Assembly: GCF_900167065.1 (NCBI RefSeq)
Contig: NZ_FUYA01000003.1
Location: 186,001-250,000, forward strand
Length of the DNA: 64,000 nucleotides
Direction: 5' to 3'
Source: Desulfobaculum bizertense DSM 18034
Lineage (GTDB): Bacteria; Desulfobacterota; Desulfovibrionia; Desulfovibrionales; Desulfovibrionaceae
In this document: piece by piece, positions 8,119 to 15,646 of the stretch
Position numbering within the stretch: the first letter of the stretch is position 1
Layout: every line of letters starts with the position of its first letter
Program-made: the position numbers and the translations under genes
The notes under the pieces: generated by a model
What the model saw: only the letters and a program-made list of their open reading frames with translations
Told to the model about the DNA's origin: nothing
The model's database searches: none

Positions 8119-10713
8119 CTAGCGCAGAACGAGTCCACCCTCTTCGCCAGGATCCACAGTGACAGTGGATCCTGCCTCGACTTCACCCGCAATCAGCTTC
8201 TTTGCCAAAGGTGTTTCAATGGCATTCTGCAAATAGCGGCGAAGTGGACGCGCGCCAAAGGCTGGTTCATACGCGGTCTCGGCAATAAAGGTCTTTGCCG
8301 CATCAGTCAGCTCCAGCGACATGTCGCGCTCTGCAAGGCGTTCCCGCAGGCCACGCAGCATGTATTCAATGATTTCCTTGAGCTGGGACGCACTCAGCGG
8401 CGTAAAGCTCACGATGTCATCGACACGGTTCAGGAATTCAGGACGGAAATGCTCACGCAGAGCACCCATCACCTGTTCCTGCACTCCGGGTTTCAGCTGA
8501 CCTTCATTATCAATCCCGTCCAACAAATACTGGGAACCAAGGTTCGAGGTCATGATAATGATTGTGTTTTTAAAATCCACCGTACGACCGTGGCTGTCAG
8601 TCAAACGCCCATCGTCCAGAATCTGGAGCAGAGCATTAAACACATCTGGATGCGCTTTTTCAATTTCATCGAAAAGCACAACCGAATACGGCTTGCGACG
8701 CACAGCTTCGGTCAGCTGTCCACCTTCGTCATAGCCCACATATCCGGGAGGCGCTCCGATCAAACGGGCCACCGTATGCTTTTCCATGTATTCTGACATA
8801 TCGAGGCGAATCATATTCTCCTCGGTATCAAACAGCGCTTCTGCCAGTGCCTTGGACAACTCAGTTTTTCCCACGCCAGTCGGTCCCATGAAGATAAACG
8901 AACCAATGGGCCGCGACGGGTCTTTCAGTCCGGCACGGGCACGCAGCACAGCATCAGAAACAGCGGTCACCGCCTCATCCTGCCCCACCACTCGGCTATG
9001 CAGAATGTCTTCCAGCCGCAAAAGCTTGTCGCGCTCTGTCTCCAGCAAACGCGTCACCGGGATACCAGTCCAGCGGGCAATGACATTTGCCACATCATCC
9101 GGACCGACTTCTTCCCGCAACATACGGCGTTCATCGCCATCCTCACCACCCTGCGCCTTGAGCTGCTTTTCCAGCGCTGGCAGGGTTGAGTATTTCAGCT
9201 CAGCCGCGCGGTTATAGTCCAGAGCGCGCTCAGCTTCTTCAATCTCATGGCGGGTTCGCTCAATATCCTGCTTGAGCTGGCGATTGCCTTCAATCGAACC
9301 TTTTTCCTTTTCCCACTGCATGGTCAGGCTGGCCTGCTCAGTCTTGAGATCAGCAAGCTCCTGCTCCAGCTTCCCAAGACGCTCCTGAGACTTTTCATCG
9401 GTCTCGCGCCGCAGGGCTTCACGCTCAATCTCAAGCTGTGTCACCTTACGGTTCAAATCGTCCAGTTCCGCTGGCAGTGAGTCAATTTCTGTACGAATCA
9501 TGGCCGCAGCTTCATCAATCAGGTCAATAGCCTTGTCCGGAAGCTGGCGATCAGGCAAATAGCGGTGCGAAAGCGTTACAGCCTCAACAATCGCGCCATC
9601 GGCAATACGCACGCCATGATGCACTTCGAAGCGTTCCTTCAGCCCTCGCAGAATGGATACAGAATCTTCAACAGAAGGCTCTTCCACCAGCACAGGCTGG
9701 AAACGACGCTCCAGTGCCGGGTCTTTTTCAATATATTTTCGATACTCATCAATGGTCGTGGCACCGATGCAGTGCAGCTCGCCACGAGCCAGCATCGGCT
9801 TAAGCAGGTTTCCGGCGTCCATTGCGCCATCAGCCTTGCCAGCACCAACAATGGTATGAATTTCATCGATAAAAAGCAGAATCCGGCCGTCTGATTTCTG
9901 GACTTCTGCCAGCACAGCCTTGAGCCGTTCCTCAAACTCACCGCGGTATTTGGCTCCAGCGATAAGCGCTCCCATATCCAAAGCAAAAACCGTTTTGTTT
10001 TTCAGCCCCTCCGGTACATCCTCTTTGAGGATACGCTGGGCAAGGCCTTCAACAATAGCGGTTTTACCAACGCCAGCCTCACCAATGAGCACGGGGTTGT
10101 TTTTGGTCCGACGGGATAAAATTCGAATGGTCCGGCGGATTTCATCATCACGGCCAATCACGGGATCAAGCTTGCCGCGTTTGGCTTCTTCCACCAGATC
10201 GCGACCATACTTTTCCAGCGCTTCATAGGATTCCTCAGGATTTGCCGAGGTCACCCGGTGTGCGCCGCGCACGTCCGTCAGGATATGAAGAATCTTGTCC
10301 TTATCAATTTTGAACTGCTGATTCACGCGGCCCACGCCCGTCGACGCGGGTTCCTCGCACAGCACAAGAAAAATATGTTCGACGCTGACGTATTCGTCCT
10401 TCATGCGTTTGGCCATGTCCTGCGCCTTGAGCAAAACCTCATTCAGGCGCTGAGTTACATAGACCTGCCCCGGACTTGCGCCGGGACCAGAAACACTCGG
10501 GACTCTGCCAAGCTCCTGACGCAAGGCCTCGGTATAGGCCTTGGCCGTATACCCAGCTTTTTCAAGCAGACGAGGAACAAGCCCATCTTCCTGCTCAACA
10601 AGTGCCAGCAGGAGATGCTCGGCATCAACGCTCTGGTGGCCAAAGCGGATGGCGATATCCTGCGCGGCCTGAACAGCCTGCTGGGACTTTTGGGTAAACG
10701 AATTAAAATCCAT
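8119..10713 (-). CDS. clpB: ATP-dependent disaggregase ClpB
   Basis: ClpB is a hexameric AAA+ unfoldase that rescues aggregated proteins together with DnaK/DnaJ. The 864-residue length is normal. It has an N-terminal Clp-N double repeat (residues 1-150), NBD1 with Walker [10 protein letters not shown] at 211-219 and Walker B FIDEIH, a coiled-coil M domain (about 400-525) that marks ClpB rather than ClpA/C, and NBD2 with GPTGVGKTE and [14 protein letters not shown]. The ATG at 10713 follows GGAGGG. Two strong hairpins lie immediately upstream (separate entry), and a J-protein gene lies further upstream on the same strand, a sensible heat-shock pairing. Confidence 0.98.
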   Translation of the reverse strand: MDFNSFTQKSQQAVQAAQDIAIRFGHQSVDAEHLLLALVEQEDGLVPRLLEKAGYTAKAYTEALRQELGRVPSVSGPGASPGQVYVTQRLNEVLLKAQDMAKRMKDEYVSVEHIFLVLCEEPASTGVGRVNQQFKIDKDKILHILTDVRGAHRVTSANPEESYEALEKYGRDLVEEAKRGKLDPVIGRDDEIRRTIRILSRRTKNNPVLIGEAGVGKTAIVEGLAQRILKEDVPEGLKNKTVFALDMGALIAGAKYRGEFEERLKAVLAEVQKSDGRILLFIDEIHTIVGAGKADGAMDAGNLLKPMLARGELHCIGATTIDEYRKYIEKDPALERRFQPVLVEEPSVEDSVSILRGLKERFEVHHGVRIADGAIVEAVTLSHRYLPDRQLPDKAIDLIDEAAAMIRTEIDSLPAELDDLNRKVTQLEIEREALRRETDEKSQERLGKLEQELADLKTEQASLTMQWEKEKGSIEGNRQLKQDIERTRHEIEEAERALDYNRAAELKYSTLPALEKQLKAQGGEDGDERRMLREEVGPDDVANVIARWTGIPVTRLLETERDKLLRLEDILHSRVVGQDEAVTAVSDAVLRARAGLKDPSRPIGSFIFMGPTGVGKTELSKALAEALFDTEENMIRLDMSEYMEKHTVARLIGAPPGYVGYDEGGQLTEAVRRKPYSVVLFDEIEKAHPDVFNALLQILDDGRLTDSHGRTVDFKNTIIIMTSNLGSQYLLDGIDNEGQLKPGVQEQVMGALREHFRPEFLNRVDDIVSFTPLSASQLKEIIEYMLRGLRERLAERDMSLELTDAAKTFIAETAYEPAFGARPLRRYLQNAIETPLAKKLIAGEVEAGSTVTVDPGEEGGLVLR

Positions 10714-10730
10714 AGCGTAACCCTCCGCTT

Positions 10731-10783
10731 GTTTGCAGGCTCAAAGCCTGCGAACTTCTGCCCAGGGAAACCCCGGGCAGAAG
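10731..10783 (-). promoter_or_regulatory. Two adjacent hairpins in the clpB leader
   Basis: Reading the minus strand towards clpB, a 9-bp stem CTTCTGCCC/GGGCAGAAG (10783-10775 with 10763-10755) also pairs GGG/CCC internally. It is followed directly by a second stem, GTTCGCAGGC/GCCTGCAAAC (10754-10731) with one G-T pair. The clpB ribosome site lies about 10 bp further on. No T-run follows either stem, so simple termination is unlikely. They may be a 5'-UTR control structure, the end of the cbpA transcript, or an unrelated palindrome. Confidence 0.5.
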
Positions 10784-10903
10784 GAATGTACAAAGGTCTT
10801 CCAGCTCTTTCCGCGAGAGAATATGCTCTCACTCTACACCAGAAGACGAACAGGAACACTCCCGCCCGCATGTGCACAGGCGGGACATTTTCAAGATTCT
10901 GGC

Positions 10904-11872
10904 CTAAAAATCGCGCGGACTAAACTCTCCGCTCTCTTCGGCCAGAGATTCCCACAGCTCACGCTGGTGATCTGTCATTTTTTTTGGCATCTTAATCATC
11001 ACTCGCACAAACTGGTCGCCCTGTTTGGCTCCAGAACCAAGGCCACGGCCACGAATGCGCATCTTTTGGCCACTGGAGATACCTGCTGGAACTTTAAGCT
11101 CAACAGGCTTATCCAGAGTAGGCACCTGAACGTGTGTTCCCAATGCAGCCTCCCACGGTGCCAGCGGCAAATCCAGAACGACATTCAGGCCGTCCAGTGT
11201 AAAGCGTGGGTGTGGCTGAATGGCTGTACGCAGGTACAAATCACCCTTTGGACCACCGTTTCGGCCGGGGTGCCCCTGACCAGACAGACGTATCCGTGCG
11301 CCATTCTTGATTCCTTTCGGGACATTGACTTCCAGCGTCTTGGTGCGCATTGTGGGCATACCATTTGGCCCGGTAACGCGCTCCTGAAGGCTGACGCTTT
11401 TGCGCCCACCCAGAAACGCCTCTTCCAGCGTCAGGTGCAACGTGGTTTCCGCATCCTGCCCTCTACTCGGTGCAGCATGGAATCCCCCGCCGCCACCAAA
11501 ACCACCACCAAAGGGGTTCTGGTGACCGCCACCAGCACCACCGAAAATGGTCTCAAAAAAATCGCTGAAGCCAGAAGCATCAAAACCTGCTCCGCCTCCT
11601 CCAAAGCCCTGGAAGCCCGGCGGCGGCTCAAAGTTCTGTCCATGTTGATAATTCGGTCCAAGCTGATCATACAGACGGCGTTTCTTGTCGTCCTTTAAGA
11701 CCTCATAGGCCTCATTGATCTCCTTGAACTTCTTCTCAGCCTCTGGGTTGTCTGGATTCAGATCAGGATGATATTTTCGTGCAAGACGCTTGAACGCCCT
11801 TGCGATCTCCTCTTTGGAGTCGCCGCGTTTGACGCCCAGCACTTCATAGTAATTTTTATATTCAACGCTCAT
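10904..11872 (-). CDS. cbpA: CbpA-type DnaJ-class co-chaperone
   Basis: J-domain proteins stimulate DnaK ATPase activity. The 322-residue product starts [14 protein letters not shown] and has the J domain with HPD (YHPDLNPDN, about residues 33-41), a Gly/Phe-rich linker (about 75-140) and the two C-terminal substrate-binding domains ([22 protein letters not shown]). It lacks the CxxCxGxG zinc-finger repeats of classical DnaJ, which makes it CbpA-like. The frame opens at GTG 11884, directly abutting AAGGAG; ATG 11872 is preferred because it leaves room for that site. It lies upstream of clpB on the same strand with a 190-bp gap. Confidence 0.9.
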   Translation of the reverse strand: MSVEYKNYYEVLGVKRGDSKEEIARAFKRLARKYHPDLNPDNPEAEKKFKEINEAYEVLKDDKKRRLYDQLGPNYQHGQNFEPPPGFQGFGGGGAGFDASGFSDFFETIFGGAGGGHQNPFGGGFGGGGGFHAAPSRGQDAETTLHLTLEEAFLGGRKSVSLQERVTGPNGMPTMRTKTLEVNVPKGIKNGARIRLSGQGHPGRNGGPKGDLYLRTAIQPHPRFTLDGLNVVLDLPLAPWEAALGTHVQVPTLDKPVELKVPAGISSGQKMRIRGRGLGSGAKQGDQFVRVMIKMPKKMTDHQRELWESLAEESGEFSPRDF

Positions 11873-11980
11873 CTCGTTAAGCACTCCTTGCTACCGCGAA
11901 TTCTCGCCTTTCGGCAGTATCTAAATAAGCTGCCTGAACCGAGAGTCAAGTATCCAAGCGTGTTAGAGGAACGGATTCGT

Positions 11981-13087
11981 ATGCTGAAAAGTCTCCCTGT
12001 TCTCATGTATCATTATATTAGCTCCTGGCCCAACTCCATTGCCGTGGACCCGGAAGTTTTTGAATCGCACCTGACCGCCATGACTGAAGCGGGATACAGA
12101 GGTATTAGCCTCGACTCCGCCGTTGCCTATCTGCGCGACGGAAAGCCACTCCCCAAGAAATCCGTCCTCATTACTTTTGACGACGGCTTTCTCGACAACT
12201 ATGTCACAGCGTGGCCACTCCTGCGACAGCATGGGCACAAAGGCACCATCTTTGCCGTCACCAACAAAATTGGGCACGACGAGCATCCGCGCCCAACGCT
12301 CTCCGATGTCTGGGATGGCTACATCAATTATGAGCAGCTCCCGCCCGTCAACAAGCCCTTCCGCACCAATCAGGAAGGCCTGCGCATTCGCACCGACATG
12401 TTTTTTTCGTGGAAAGAAGCCCGCGCCATGGAAGCCGACGGCACAATGTCCATTGCCGGGCACACCCATTTTCACCGCTCCGTCTTCAAAAGTAGCTCCT
12501 TCTCTTCCCTCTACGCTCCCGGCGTTCGCAAGCGCACCTTTGACCGCATTGACGAGAAAGTCATATATGGTCTTCCCCGTTTTGAGGACGGCCCCTCAAT
12601 GCAGCATCGCGCCTTCCGCCCTTCTGATGCCCTCTACGAATTCATTGAAAAAGAAGTCCCTCAGGACAAGCACGAAGCACATGAATATTTTCGCGACGAA
12701 AAGCGAAAACGCAAGCTTTTGGAGCAACTCAAGACCCTCCCCGAATCCCAGCTCGGGCGCTATGAATCACAGAATGAATTCGAAGAGCGTGTCTATGAGG
12801 AATTACGCACGTCGCATCGCGTTCTTGAGCAGGAACTGGGACGGCCTGCAAATGTCCTCGCCTGGCCCTGGGGCGCAAGCTGTGAAGCATCCGTTCGCAT
12901 CGCCGAAGAAATCGGATTCTCCGTCCTCTTCACCACGAAGGTCGGCCCTAACCCGCCCTCCGTCACCGCAAACCACGCCCATCGTTTCAAGGTGCGGAAC
13001 AAAAGCGCGGCCTGGCTCAAGTCACGTCTGCGCATGTATTCCAACACCTGGGTCGCCAAAGCGTATGGCATGATTCACAACAAATAA
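11981..13087 (+). CDS. Polysaccharide deacetylase (NodB-homology) family protein
   Basis: The NodB fold deacetylates N-acetylated sugars in polysaccharides (carbohydrate esterase family 4). The 368-residue product has LPVLMYHYIS at the N-terminus, the catalytic LITFDDGFLDNY near residues 60-71 and a HTHFH motif near 162-166, the expected metal ligands. A long middle insertion (about 170-290, rich in charged residues) separates these from a C-terminal LAWPWGASCEASVRIAEE motif resembling the usual RxPYG region. No signal peptide is visible, unlike many secreted members. ATG 11981 follows AGAGGA. It starts 108 bp from the divergent cbpA and ends against repeat copy A. Confidence 0.85.
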   Translation: MLKSLPVLMYHYISSWPNSIAVDPEVFESHLTAMTEAGYRGISLDSAVAYLRDGKPLPKKSVLITFDDGFLDNYVTAWPLLRQHGHKGTIFAVTNKIGHDEHPRPTLSDVWDGYINYEQLPPVNKPFRTNQEGLRIRTDMFFSWKEARAMEADGTMSIAGHTHFHRSVFKSSSFSSLYAPGVRKRTFDRIDEKVIYGLPRFEDGPSMQHRAFRPSDALYEFIEKEVPQDKHEAHEYFRDEKRKRKLLEQLKTLPESQLGRYESQNEFEERVYEELRTSHRVLEQELGRPANVLAWPWGASCEASVRIAEEIGFSVLFTTKVGPNPPSVTANHAHRFKVRNKSAAWLKSRLRMYSNTWVAKAYGMIHNK

Positions 13088-13158
13088 GATAACAAGACTC
13101 CGTCTCGTGCTCTGCACGGGGCGCTAGGGTGGGCGGGGACTCTGTCCCCGCACCTCTG
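13088..13158 (+). repeat. Left flank of repeat copy A
   Basis: Contains GTCTCGTGCTCTGC (13107-13120), matching the inner part of the 24-bp terminal repeat of copy C, and a GGGGA-CTCTG-TCCCC hairpin (13136-13150). Both belong to the exchangeable end hairpins of this family. The segment is a remnant or variant of the element's left end. Confidence 0.6.
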
Positions 13159-13526
13159 CAAGGGGCGCTGCCCCTTGACCCCGCCCAAGGACGAGGCCCT
13201 TGGGAATCCCGCTATCGCCCAAAATTAAAGGGCCGGATGTGTGAAAGCCGTTGGCTTTCCCTTACATCCGGCCCTTTAATTTTGGCCTAGTGGCGTTTCC
13301 CTAGCGCGTGTTCTTCTGCCCTTTCCAGACCGCACTTATTTTCTTTTTGAACGCTCGCGTTCAAAAAGAAAATGGTGGCAACGCACGGGAAAGAGAAAGA
13401 GCTTCTTTACGCCATTCTCACCCAAGTTTGAATTTCATTCACGCGAAGCGTGAAGGGAATTCAAACTCGATGAGGATACGTAAGGGAATCATTCCCTTAC
13501 GCGGGGGTTTGGGGGCAGGCCCCCAA
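13159..13526 (+). repeat. Composite hairpin repeat, copy A
   Basis: First of four copies of a ~365-bp non-coding element. Hairpins in order: H1 13159-13177 (CAAGGGG stem, CGCTG loop), H2 13185-13203, H3 13219-13285 (22-bp outer stem plus inner GAAAGCC/GGCTTTC), H4 13338-13373 (17 bp), H5 13426-13466 (GTTTGAATT outer stem, TTCACGC-GAA-GCGTGAA inner), H6 13479-13501 (CGTAAGGGAAT palindrome), H7 13509-13526 (TTGGGGGC/GCCCCCAA). Linkers such as GCGTGTTCTTCTGCC (13306-13320) and CTCGATGAGGATA are nearly identical in the other copies. It lies between convergent genes. Any reading frame through it is incidental. Confidence 0.92.
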
Positions 13527-13628
13527 TTTTCCCCCACCCGCCCATCCAGCACTACCGTGCTGGGGCTGGCCCCGGTTCTCTCCCCTCCCACCTATCCAGC
13601 CTCACGAGCTGGGACAGTGCCCCCAATA
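13527..13628 (+). repeat. Right flank of copy A: two diverged tandem units with hairpins
   Basis: Two similar units (about 13531-13573 and 13580-13623) each carry an ATCCAGC core inside a hairpin: CCAGCAC/GTGCTGG at 13546-13563 and CCAGC/GCTGG at 13596-13612, followed by a GCCCC run. Stem and loop differ between units while the layout is kept, echoing the main element. The segment ends at the aroL stop. Confidence 0.55.
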
Positions 13629-14267
13629 TTACTTACGAACGCGTGCCAAAAGCTGAAGCTTGTCGAGGGCGTCGGCGAGGGTGTCCTGAAGTGATTCGAC
13701 AGCGGGGAGGACGAAATGGGCCACGCCGAGATATAGGGACTCACGCTCGGCAAAGGCAGCGCGCAGGTCGTCCTCAAGGCTGGAATGCGCGAGAGATGGC
13801 CGCTGATCCTGCAGTGGATCAGCCTGAAGACGCTGCACCAAAACGGGCACTTCCGCGTAGAGATAAAAAACGGGTCCGGAACGATGCATCAGCTCACGAT
13901 TTTCCTGGCGAAGCACCATGCCACCGCCGGTAGAAATCACCTGCCCTTTGCTTTTGGAGACCGAACGAAGAATTTCTGCTTCGGCATCGCGAAAGGCACC
14001 CCATCCGTTGGCTGCGACAAAGTCGGCAATGGACTGCCCGTGCTGCTCCACGAAAACATCATCAGTATCGAGAAAGGGGCGAGAGAGCTTCTGGGCAAGA
14101 AGCTTCCCAAGGGTTGTTTTACCACTGGCGCGCATACCCACTAAATAAATATTGGTCTCGGACGTATACGGAACAGGCGCAGGAGCCTTTCCAAAGGCAA
14201 CCGACCGTGATTCGTCTTCGACAGCGATTTTCTTGTTGAGGGGATTCTGAGGAACGATTTTTCGCAT
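13629..14267 (-). CDS. aroL: Shikimate kinase with N-terminal extension
   Basis: Shikimate kinase phosphorylates shikimate at O3 in chorismate synthesis. The 212-residue product has the P-loop GMRASGKTTLG near residues 44-54, the LDTDD segment, FRDAEAEIL, STGGGMVLR (shikimate-binding GGG) and DQRPSL near 150, all expected in the family. About 38 residues precede the first beta strand (NIYLVG), more than in typical 170-175-residue enzymes; the extension is polar and of unknown role. ATG 14267 follows GGAG at good spacing, while an in-frame Met at 14318 lacks one. Whether it is the AroK or AroL isozyme cannot be decided here. It converges on copy A. Confidence 0.9.
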   Translation of the reverse strand: MRKIVPQNPLNKKIAVEDESRSVAFGKAPAPVPYTSETNIYLVGMRASGKTTLGKLLAQKLSRPFLDTDDVFVEQHGQSIADFVAANGWGAFRDAEAEILRSVSKSKGQVISTGGGMVLRQENRELMHRSGPVFYLYAEVPVLVQRLQADPLQDQRPSLAHSSLEDDLRAAFAERESLYLGVAHFVLPAVESLQDTLADALDKLQLLARVRK

Positions 14268-14520
14268 AAAAGAACTCCAAAAAAGTTTGGAAAAGTGGGG
14301 CAGACTGCGCGCAGACATGAGTCTTCAAAAAAACACAAAAAACGTATTGAGACTTGTACTGTGAGGATACATGAAAGGCAACCAAGGGGGAAAAGAGACA
14401 CGAAAAGGCCAAAAGGAGCGCTGACAGAAAAGGGAAAACAGGGTAATTATGAAAGACTGAAAAATCTTTGTTCCATCGTGTGGTGTCCCTGACTGTATCC
14501 TGAGATGCACGGAGAATTGT

Positions 14521-15282
14521 ATGAATCCGCAAATACTAGGACAAGCCCTCTTTGCCCTGTACGCCCATACACAGGAAGCAATAGCAATCCTCGACCAAAA
14601 CGAATGCGTCGTGGACATAAACCCAGCGTTTTCGAGACTTTTTGGCTACCGACGTGATGAAATACTCGGCCAAAAGCTTGGGGCGTATATCTCCCTGCAT
14701 AACGCGGCAGAGGAAATTTTCCTTCAGGCAGGACGAGTGCAGCGAGGGAAAACAGTCCGCATGCAAACCACACGCAAACATAAAAGCGGCCGTCCACTGC
14801 ATGTGCTGGCGGTGGGTTACCCTGTACTCCTCGCAGAAAAGACGTATGGCATCTGCGCAGTGTATACAGACTATAGCTATAGAGAAAAGCTCGCCAAGGC
14901 CCTGCAGCAAGCCGAACAACGCTATAAGGAATTCTTTGAGATAGCCCCGGTTGGGCTGTATATCTCCACCCCGAATGGCCGCTTCATGAAGGCCAATCAA
15001 AATCTCGCAACCCTGCTTGGCTACGACAGTATCGCAGAAGTCACTGACACAATTAAAAATATCGGCAAAGAGATTTATGAAACCGCTTCGGATAGAGATG
15101 CCCTCATAAAAGGACTCCAACAAAACGGACAGGTTAATGATTTCCACACGACTTTTGTAAAAAAAGACGGCGAACATATCTCTGTTCGGCTGGACGTGAG
15201 CCAGGTCCATGATGAAGAAGGGGAATTCCTGTACTACGCAGGCTGTGCAACACAAATTGCCCCTAAAAAGGGAGAATCATAG
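14521..15282 (+). CDS. Protein with two PAS domains and no output domain
   Basis: PAS domains sense ligands, redox state or partner proteins. The 253-residue product has PAS1 at about residues 8-115 (EAIAILDQNECVVDINPAFSRLFGY) and PAS2 at about 135-245 (PVGLYISTPNGRFMKANQNLATLLGY), joined by a helix (KLAKALQQAEQRYKEFFE). The protein ends right after PAS2 with a PAC-like segment (FLYYAGCATQI). There is no kinase, GGDEF or DNA-binding domain, so it probably acts by protein-protein contact. ATG 14521 follows CGGAG. It is divergent from aroL and no obvious partner is adjacent. Confidence 0.8.
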   Translation: MNPQILGQALFALYAHTQEAIAILDQNECVVDINPAFSRLFGYRRDEILGQKLGAYISLHNAAEEIFLQAGRVQRGKTVRMQTTRKHKSGRPLHVLAVGYPVLLAEKTYGICAVYTDYSYREKLAKALQQAEQRYKEFFEIAPVGLYISTPNGRFMKANQNLATLLGYDSIAEVTDTIKNIGKEIYETASDRDALIKGLQQNGQVNDFHTTFVKKDGEHISVRLDVSQVHDEEGEFLYYAGCATQIAPKKGES

Positions 15283-15646
15283 GCCGACCGCTTCGCCCCC
15301 CTTGCAACGCTGAGACACTCAAAAAAGAGTGTGTGCGGCACGCGCTCAAAGACCACCAAAAAATCCAGCCCTTCTGTACTTTTTCTCATAAGTACCGATA
15401 TGCCCTATGCGACTCTGTTTTTTCATAAAACAGACAATGCCACAGGGAATTTTACACATTCAACAGAATTATCTCTTTTATATCTTACTGTTATATTGAT
15501 GAGTCTACAATTCATAGCATTTAAGTCGTGACAGAAAACAACGCTGCGTGTATTCTCTGCTGTGGATTTTCTCCACAGTACCTTTGTCGCCATATTTATT
15601 TGTTATTGATTACTTTTTCTTCTTCAATCCTCACAGCTCAACACCA
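15283..15646. other. Intergenic region upstream of the 995-residue protein gene
   Basis: An ACACTC-AAAAAA-GAGTGT hairpin at about 15314-15331 lies 30 bp after the PAS gene but has no T-run. The rest is AT-rich (about 15370-15640) and may contain a promoter; I saw no clear -35/-10 pair, RNA gene or repeat. Confidence 0.4.

Noticed and set aside
11872-11890. Possible CIRCE (HrcA) operator upstream of cbpA
   Set aside because: Only one half-site-like sequence (TTAAGCACTC) is present and the matching second half with a 9-bp spacer is missing.
13426-13466. Integron attC-like site in hairpin H5
   Set aside because: The hairpin has no GTTRRRY/RYYYAAC pair in the right places and no integrase or cassette genes are near.
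13308-13694. Open frames through the repeat copies (also about 26602-26976, 47157-47804 minus, 56818-57126 and 57083-57448) that translate to similar peptides
   Set aside because: The similarity comes from the shared repeat. They cross hairpins, lack ribosome sites, and their frames and ends are not conserved between copies.
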